From contig NZ_CAKZYF010000115.1 in the NCBI RefSeq assembly GCF_937884665.1, forward strand, positions 1 to 36,801: DNA of 36,801 bases, read 5' to 3'. A program made the position numbers and the translations under genes. The notes under the pieces are model-generated. The model was not told where the DNA came from and searched no databases. It worked only from the letters and a program-made list of their open reading frames with translations. How positions within the stretch are numbered: the first letter of the stretch is position 1; the number at the start of each line of letters is the position of its first letter. Source of the stretch: an uncultured Allomuricauda sp. Lineage in GTDB: Bacteria; Bacteroidota; Bacteroidia; Flavobacteriales; Flavobacteriaceae. Positions 32,101-36,801 of the stretch are shown piece after piece.

Positions 32101-33261
32101 TTAACGTGCCAACCGGATTCCGGTGAACTGCCATCTTAAATGGGGATGAAAAAAATTTCTATACGTGAATCTGGTATGTTTTTTTGGAGTGGCCACTGAT
32201 CCGCCCCGAAGTACTTTTTGATTGACCATGAACTTGCCATTATATTCTCCCAGTGCTCCATCGGCTTTGGCATAATTGGGATAGGGCAAATAAGCACTTT
32301 CCGTCCACTCCCAGCGTTTGCCCCAAGGGAAAAATGCTTGGGCAACTTCCCATTCAAACTCGGTGGGCAGCTTGCAGCCTTTCCATTGGGCATAGGCGAA
32401 AGCTTCAAAATAGGAAATGTGGGTCACAGGTGCTTCCGTAGTTATCTTTTCAAGACCCTTAGCGGTATAGTGGTACCATACACCATCAATGTTGTGCCAA
32501 TATAAAGGAGCGGTCACTTGTTTTCGTTTTACCCAATCCCATCCTTCCGCGTGCCAAAGGTCGAACCGTTGATATATTCCGGCTTCAATACATTCGATGA
32601 ACTCCCCATTTGTAACCAACTTATTGGATATTTCATAATCCTGTAGGTATACCTTATGTCTTCCCAATTCATTGTCGTAACAGAATTCCTCTGAATCATG
32701 GCCTATTTCATAGACCCCTGCCGGAATATTTATCCAATCCTGAGGGTGCGTTTCAATAGGATGGTCATTAAAAGTGTTGGAGTACAGAGGTAACAAGGGA
32801 TTGTTTCCCAAAATATATTTGATATCTGAAAGCAGCAGTTCCTGATGTTGCTTTTCATGATGGATTCCAATTTCCAAAAGAGCGTTCAACTCCTCGTTTT
32901 GGTCCTTGGAAAACATCTTTTTGATACCCTGGGTAACATAGTTTCTATATTCATACACTTTTTTGACCGAAGGTCTGGACAAATTCCCTCTATCTGACCG
33001 AATCACGCGTTTGCCCACGGTTTCGTAATAGCTGTTGAAGACAAAGGAAAAATCCTCATCGAAAAGCGCATAATCGGGTGCGTGGGGTTTAAGTATGAAT
33101 TCCTCAAAAAACCAAGTAGTGTGCCCTAAATGCCATTTTGGTGGGCTTACGTCGACCACAGGTTGTACAACATAATCTTCTATTTCAAGAGGTTCACAAA
33201 GTGTTTCGGAATGTTTACGGGTTTCCAAAAAGAAATCCAGTAAAGTTTCGGTCAGGATCAT
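32101..33261 (-). CDS. egtB: Ergothioneine synthesis protein EgtB (sulfoxide synthase)
   Basis: Non-haem iron enzyme that joins a sulfur donor to hercynine with oxygen. The 386 residues have an N-terminal DinB-like helical bundle with the three iron ligands His47 (in WHLGHTTWFFEE), His135 and His139 (in IHHEKQHQELLL), and a C-terminal formylglycine-generating-enzyme/sulfatase-modifying-factor fold (DWINIPAGVYEIG at about 174, ending CATPKKHTRFTYRNFF-like with RWQFTGIRLAR). It lacks the extra methyltransferase domain of OvoA. No EgtA or EgtC is present here, so cysteine may be used directly instead of gamma-glutamylcysteine, as described for some EgtB; that is inference. It heads the operon. 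Confidence 0.94.
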   Translation of the reverse strand: MILTETLLDFFLETRKHSETLCEPLEIEDYVVQPVVDVSPPKWHLGHTTWFFEEFILKPHAPDYALFDEDFSFVFNSYYETVGKRVIRSDRGNLSRPSVKKVYEYRNYVTQGIKKMFSKDQNEELNALLEIGIHHEKQHQELLLSDIKYILGNNPLLPLYSNTFNDHPIETHPQDWINIPAGVYEIGHDSEEFCYDNELGRHKVYLQDYEISNKLVTNGEFIECIEAGIYQRFDLWHAEGWDWVKRKQVTAPLYWHNIDGVWYHYTAKGLEKITTEAPVTHISYFEAFAYAQWKGCKLPTEFEWEVAQAFFPWGKRWEWTESAYLPYPNYAKADGALGEYNGKFMVNQKVLRGGSVATPKKHTRFTYRNFFHPHLRWQFTGIRLAR

Positions 33262-33280
33262 AAAGAGATTTTACTCTTTA
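33261..33280 (-). promoter_or_regulatory. Hairpin touching the egtB start codon
   Basis: In the egtB leader, TAAAGAG-TAAAAT-CTCTTTA (minus strand) forms a 7-bp stem whose last base is the first base of the ATG. It could modulate initiation of EgtB translation. The stem is A/T-rich, so its stability is modest. Confidence 0.4.
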
Positions 33281-33286
33281 AAGATA
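33279..33286 (-). promoter_or_regulatory. Promoter-like -7 box before egtB
   Basis: The minus strand reads TATCTTTA (one mismatch to TAnnTTTG), 17 bases before the egtB ATG. The same octamer type precedes sppA, clpP and the aminotransferase gene. No clear -33 TTG is visible. Confidence 0.4.
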
Positions 33287-33299
33287 AGGAATATTCGCA

Positions 33300-34793
33300 T
33301 TAACCCACGGTATAAACCGGTAGGCTAAAACTGAATGCAGTACCTTCATTGGGTTTGCTGAACACTTTGATACGCGAATCATGGATTTCCATAATTTTTC
33401 GGACAATGGCCAACCCCAATCCGGTCCCTTCCTTTTCCTGTCCGGTCTTGGTTTGTCGGTACCGTTCAAAAATCAATGTTTGATTTTCCTTTTTGATGCC
33501 AGGACCTGAATCTTGGATAATTACTTCCACATGCTGCCCTTCGGCTTCAATTTTTACGATCACTTCTCCGCCTTCCGGAGTGAACTTCAAAGCATTGTCC
33601 ATTAAATTCTGGATGGCACGTTCCACAAGTGAAATATCAGCAAAGACCAAAGGGATATTCTCCTTCATTGAAAGTTTAAGGACAATGTTTTTTTGCTCCG
33701 CCAGTAAAGAATAGTTCCTATGGATATCATTGGCCAGTTCGCTGATAAGAAAGGGTTCTTTTTCGGGTTCAATTTGATTGGCCTCCAGTTTGGAATATTC
33801 AAAAAGTTGAGAAACCAATTTGGAAAGCCGTTCGCTACTTTTGGTGACCCGTTTTAAATACTCGTTACGTTCTTCTGCGGATAGTTCTGCATCTTTCATG
33901 TGCAAGGTTTCAATATAACCCTGTATAATGGAAAGCGGAGTCCGAAGGTCATGCGAAATGTTGGCGATGAGTTCGCGGCGCAGTTGTTCCACGGATTTCA
34001 ATTTTTCAATATCAGAAAGAATGGTATCCGCCATGTGATTGTACGTGGTGGCGACATTGGCCAAATCCGTTTTTTCTGCATTTTCGATGCGATACTGTAA
34101 ATCGCCCTGTTGAAAGCGTTTTGCTGCGTAAATGATTTTTCGCAAACTTCGGGTAAGGTACCAAATGGCCAATACTCCCAAAAGTGTTGCAAAAACCAGG
34201 GTCAAAAGCGAACCACCAAGTCCCAATCTCATAAAATAGCTGTTGAACAGATCGCTGCGCGTGGCCAAAAAATCCTCTCCGGCCAAAATAATGTAGACAT
34301 ATCCTTCATGTCCATCCGAGTTGAACTTCGCTGCTGAGAAAATGGTCTGTTTGGCCAAATCCTTGGGATCGTCCCCCAAGGTATACGAGGCCCCTTCTTC
34401 GGCGATGAACTTTTGGATAGGTTCCAGATTTATCTTTTTTTGCTTGGTTTCTGGTGCATCATGGTCCAGCACCACAGAGTATTGCACTTTTCCCTCAATG
34501 TCCAAAAGATATACTTCAATAGCCCGGTTTACGGCCATCATATCATGCATAATGTCACCAAAAAGTGCTTTGTTCACTTCACCAGATTCTGTGAAAGGTT
34601 GGGTGTTTTTAAATTTTTCATCAATGAGATCCTTCGCCAGATTGGCGTGCAGTCGCTGAGTGGTCTCGTAAAAATACTTGTTGGAAAGATATATCGAAGT
34701 GATGGTATATCCTATCCCGGCCAAGAGTAGTATGGCCAAAAATGAAAGGGAAAGTTTGATGACGAAACGGGTAGTAAGGATATGGTTCTTCAT
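33300..34793 (-). CDS. Sensor histidine kinase (two-component)
   Basis: Membrane sensor kinase of 497 residues. Transmembrane helices at about 11-34 and 188-212 enclose a periplasmic sensor domain of about 150 residues, with no recognised ligand fold by eye. A HAMP linker (about 213-265) follows, then the HisKA domain with the phospho-accepting His281 in ANISHDLRTPLS, and the HATPase with N box NLMDNALKF (Asn400), G1 DSGPGI (about 428-433) and G2 GTGLGLAIV (about 456-464). All catalytic motifs are intact. It lies ten bases behind its partner regulator and is the second gene of that operon. Its signal is unknown. Confidence 0.96.
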   Translation of the reverse strand: MKNHILTTRFVIKLSLSFLAILLLAGIGYTITSIYLSNKYFYETTQRLHANLAKDLIDEKFKNTQPFTESGEVNKALFGDIMHDMMAVNRAIEVYLLDIEGKVQYSVVLDHDAPETKQKKINLEPIQKFIAEEGASYTLGDDPKDLAKQTIFSAAKFNSDGHEGYVYIILAGEDFLATRSDLFNSYFMRLGLGGSLLTLVFATLLGVLAIWYLTRSLRKIIYAAKRFQQGDLQYRIENAEKTDLANVATTYNHMADTILSDIEKLKSVEQLRRELIANISHDLRTPLSIIQGYIETLHMKDAELSAEERNEYLKRVTKSSERLSKLVSQLFEYSKLEANQIEPEKEPFLISELANDIHRNYSLLAEQKNIVLKLSMKENIPLVFADISLVERAIQNLMDNALKFTPEGGEVIVKIEAEGQHVEVIIQDSGPGIKKENQTLIFERYRQTKTGQEKEGTGLGLAIVRKIMEIHDSRIKVFSKPNEGTAFSFSLPVYTVG

Positions 34794-34803
34794 ACGTTTG
34801 GTT

Positions 34804-35517
34804 TTAGTTTTCGGTCAGTTCTTCATTGAACTTATAGCCAACGCCCCAAGTGGTCAAAATAAATTTGGGATTGCTCATGTCCGGTTCTATTTTGGAGCGC
34901 AATCGGTTGATATGGGAATTCACCGTATGCTCGTATCCCTTAAAGTCATAACCCCAAATCATGTTCAAAAGCTGGGTTCGGTCGTAACTTTTACCCGGGT
35001 TTGAGGAGAGTAGCACGAGTAACTCAAATTCTTTGGGCGATAGCTCAATTTTTTTACCATCCAAAAGTACTTTGCGCATTTCTATGTTTATGGAAAGGAT
35101 ATCAAACTCCATAAATTTGGGATTTTCGGTGTGCGTAGGAGCGGCATCATCCATTTTTTGCCTCCTGAAAATAGCCTTTACCCGAGCTATAAATTCCCGT
35201 ACACTGAAGGGTTTGGTCAAATAGTCGTCGGCCCCCACTTCAAGTCCGAGTACTTTATCAATTTCTTCCGAGCGTGCAGTGAGCATCATAATGGGAGAGG
35301 TTATATTGTTGGCCCTTATTTTCTGGCAGACCTCAATTCCGTCCATTTCCGGCAGCATTACATCCAAAATAACCAAATCGGGATTTTCATTTATAGTCTT
35401 GCGCAGACCCTCAGCTCCATCCGAACTGGTCAAGACTTGACAGCCCAAATCGTTTAAGTGTATTTCCAAAAGATGTACGATTTCAGGATCGTCCTCAACA
35501 ATCAGTACTTTTTTCAT
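34804..35517 (-). CDS. OmpR-family response regulator
   Basis: DNA-binding regulator of 237 residues, partner of the kinase downstream. The receiver domain (1 to about 120) has the acidic pair Asp9/Asp10, the phosphoacceptor Asp52 in LVILDVMLPEMDG, Thr80 in MLTARS and Lys102 in LTKPFS. A trans-act winged-helix domain (about 130-235) has the features LSPKEFELLVLLSSNPGKSYDRTQLL and HTVNSHINRLRSKIE of the OmpR/PhoB type. The start is the ATG before KKVLIVEDD. It is divergent from the repeat lipoprotein gene, with a 226-base shared gap, and may control it; no clear box or operator was recognised there. Confidence 0.96.
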   Translation of the reverse strand: MKKVLIVEDDPEIVHLLEIHLNDLGCQVLTSSDGAEGLRKTINENPDLVILDVMLPEMDGIEVCQKIRANNITSPIMMLTARSEEIDKVLGLEVGADDYLTKPFSVREFIARVKAIFRRQKMDDAAPTHTENPKFMEFDILSINIEMRKVLLDGKKIELSPKEFELLVLLSSNPGKSYDRTQLLNMIWGYDFKGYEHTVNSHINRLRSKIEPDMSNPKFILTTWGVGYKFNEELTEN

Positions 35518-35743
35518 GTGCCACGAATTAAAACCTAAAGTATCACGAAAAGTTCACTGTTTTCTAAGGAATGTGAAACGGATACCCCATATAAAGTCAA
35601 TCTTTCACCAAAATCTTTACAATTCATACGCTTTTTTGTTCTAAATATATGGTTTTGAGCTAATAAGGAATATTGATTTTTATGTGATACTTCTGCAATG
35701 AATCGCACATTACTTTGTGACTCATTCTTAAAGAACGCATAAA

Positions 35744-36801
35744 ATGAACAACTTAAAATCTATTATGACCATTTTGGGGCTAGGCATCATCCTAGCTTCC
35801 TGTAACAAGGGAGAAACTGACGATGCTCCCGTAGAACTCAATGCCGGGACGCTTTCCGGGGGGCCTTACACATTTGTCGTGGACGGAGTTCCAGATATGG
35901 TGAGCACCATTGCTTTAGATGCCAGTTCCTTGGTAGGCAGTAACCGCACCTACGTCATTACTGACGATTCCAATACTATTTTAGGAATTCCCCCTACTTT
36001 GGACGCAGTCCGGGGCGTTGATTTTGATGAAGCCGGTGCAGGAACCTGCTACATCTATCACTTGGTTTTCGAGGAAGGCTTGCAAGGTCTGGAGGCCGGG
36101 GCCAACCTGGATAACCTACAAGGTGAGTTCGACCTTTCTAATTTCTTGATCGTGGTGCGCAACGGACTCAATGCAGGAACACTTTCAGGAGGGCCTTACA
36201 CATTTATCGTGGACGGAACGCCAGATATGGTTAGTACTATTGCTTTGGATGATTCAGAACTCACAGGAGACACACAAACGTATGTGATTACCGATGATTC
36301 CAATACCATTTTGGGAATCCCACCGACACTAGAAGCGGTTATGGGAGTGGATTTCGATGCGGCTGGTGTAGGAACTTGCTATATCTATCACTTGACCTAC
36401 TCGGGAGAGGTGACCGGTCTAGAAGGTGGCTTGAACCTGAACGACTTGTCCGGTAATTTTGCGCTCTCTAACTTTTTGGTAGTGGTGCGCAATGGGTTGA
36501 ATGCCGGAACGCTTTCCGGAGGTCCGTACGATTTCGTAGTGGATGGTATTCCAGATATGGTGAGCACAATTGCCTTGGATGACTCAGAACTGACCGGCGA
36601 TGTACAGACCTACGTAATTACCGATGATTCCAATAACATTTTGGGTATTCCCCCTACCTTGGATGCAGTAAAAGGAGTTGATTTTGACGAAGCTGGAGTG
36701 GGAACCTGCTACATTTATCATCTGACCTATTCTGGAGACATTTCCGGTTTGGAGGGTGGCCAAAATGTAGATGACCTTTCCGGTAACTTTGCCCTCTCCA
36801 A
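35744..36801 (+). CDS. Repeat lipoprotein, partial (continues past window)
   Basis: Start of a lipoprotein gene, 352 full codons up to the window edge without a stop. The signal peptide ends in the lipobox LASC (lipidated Cys20), followed by NKGETDD, partly like the acidic export signal of Bacteroidota, so a surface position is plausible. From residue 32 the protein consists of direct repeats of exactly 110 residues: each begins LNAGTLSGGPY, contains VDGxPDMVSTIALD, TYVITDDSNxILGIPPTL, GVDFDxAGxGTCYIYHL and ends SNFLxVVRNG. The whole visible protein after the signal is repeat. One cysteine per repeat is conserved. I recall similar beta-rich units in large secreted Bacteroidota proteins, but no named family; adhesion or surface scaffolding is inference. 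Confidence 0.85.
   Translation, partial: MNNLKSIMTILGLGIILASCNKGETDDAPVELNAGTLSGGPYTFVVDGVPDMVSTIALDASSLVGSNRTYVITDDSNTILGIPPTLDAVRGVDFDEAGAGTCYIYHLVFEEGLQGLEAGANLDNLQGEFDLSNFLIVVRNGLNAGTLSGGPYTFIVDGTPDMVSTIALDDSELTGDTQTYVITDDSNTILGIPPTLEAVMGVDFDAAGVGTCYIYHLTYSGEVTGLEGGLNLNDLSGNFALSNFLVVVRNGLNAGTLSGGPYDFVVDGIPDMVSTIALDDSELTGDVQTYVITDDSNNILGIPPTLDAVKGVDFDEAGVGTCYIYHLTYSGDISGLEGGQNVDDLSGNFALS
35837..36801 (+). repeat. 330-bp direct repeats (three copies, last one cut)
   Basis: Copies start at 35837, 36167 and 36497, so the period is exactly 330 bases (110 codons). Counted by eye, copies 2 and 3 agree in 87 of 101 residues and copies 1 and 2 in about 83 of 110. At DNA level many differences are silent third-base changes, so the array is old enough to have diverged and is under protein-level selection. 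Copy 3 lacks its last 25 bases because the window ends. Confidence 0.95.

Noticed and set aside
35837..36801. Regular repeats as a possible CRISPR array
   Set aside because: The period is 330 bases, the copies are contiguous without spacers, and all are in one open reading frame.

Overview
The window looks like chromosomal DNA of a member of the Flavobacteriaceae (phylum Bacteroidota), probably a marine genus near Muricauda/Allomuricauda. This rests on gene content and order seen directly: a nadK-DUF6089-uppS-bamA-skp-skp cluster, a folK/deoxynucleoside-kinase fusion, 2TM and DUF2797 proteins, lipoproteins with acidic residues after the lipobox cysteine, and promoter-like TAnnTTTG boxes typical of the phylum. 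The genus is inference. Nearly all of it is compact core genome; I see no rRNA, CRISPR array, insertion sequence, prophage or integrase, and no gene-free stretch above 300 bases.

Layout: 1-300 holds tRNA-Gly(GCC) and tRNA-Leu(UAA) on the minus strand with their own promoter and terminators. 315-4843 has mutS, a SpoU/TrmH RNA methyltransferase and the folK-dNK fusion. 4914-10115 is a plus-strand run of sppA, a YhhQ-type queuosine-precursor transporter and a large AsmA-like protein. 10119-13136 has DUF2797, a GH3-family protein and a small alpha/beta hydrolase. 13139-16553 is the protein quality-control block tig-clpP-clpX. 16648-20189 has a small membrane protein, a secreted SGNH-hydrolase lipoprotein, an alpha/beta hydrolase and pdxJ. 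20275-27474 is a plus-strand envelope cluster (CBS protein, nadK, DUF6089, uppS, bamA, two Skp-like chaperones), followed by murI. 28338-30354 has folA with a 2TM gene and, divergently, a class-V aminotransferase gene interrupted by an in-frame TGA. 30515-33261 has a single-domain glycogen-binding protein and an ergothioneine-type operon, egtB-egtD-DUF427. 33300-35517 encodes an OmpR-type two-component system. From 35744 to the right edge a lipoprotein gene begins that consists of exact 110-codon tandem repeats; it is cut by the window end.

Functional themes: envelope building (uppS makes the undecaprenyl carrier, murI makes D-glutamate, BamA and Skp assemble outer-membrane proteins, SppA clears signal peptides), cytosolic protein quality control (Tig/ClpXP), cofactors (pdxJ, nadK, folK, folA) and a low-molecular-weight thiol-histidine (EgtB/EgtD). 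The most unusual items are the 110-residue repeat lipoprotein next to a two-component system, the egtBD-DUF427 operon without recognisable egtC or egtE, the aminotransferase with a single in-frame stop, the apparent loss of two zinc-ligand cysteines in DUF2797, and a hairpin that ends exactly at the egtB start codon.
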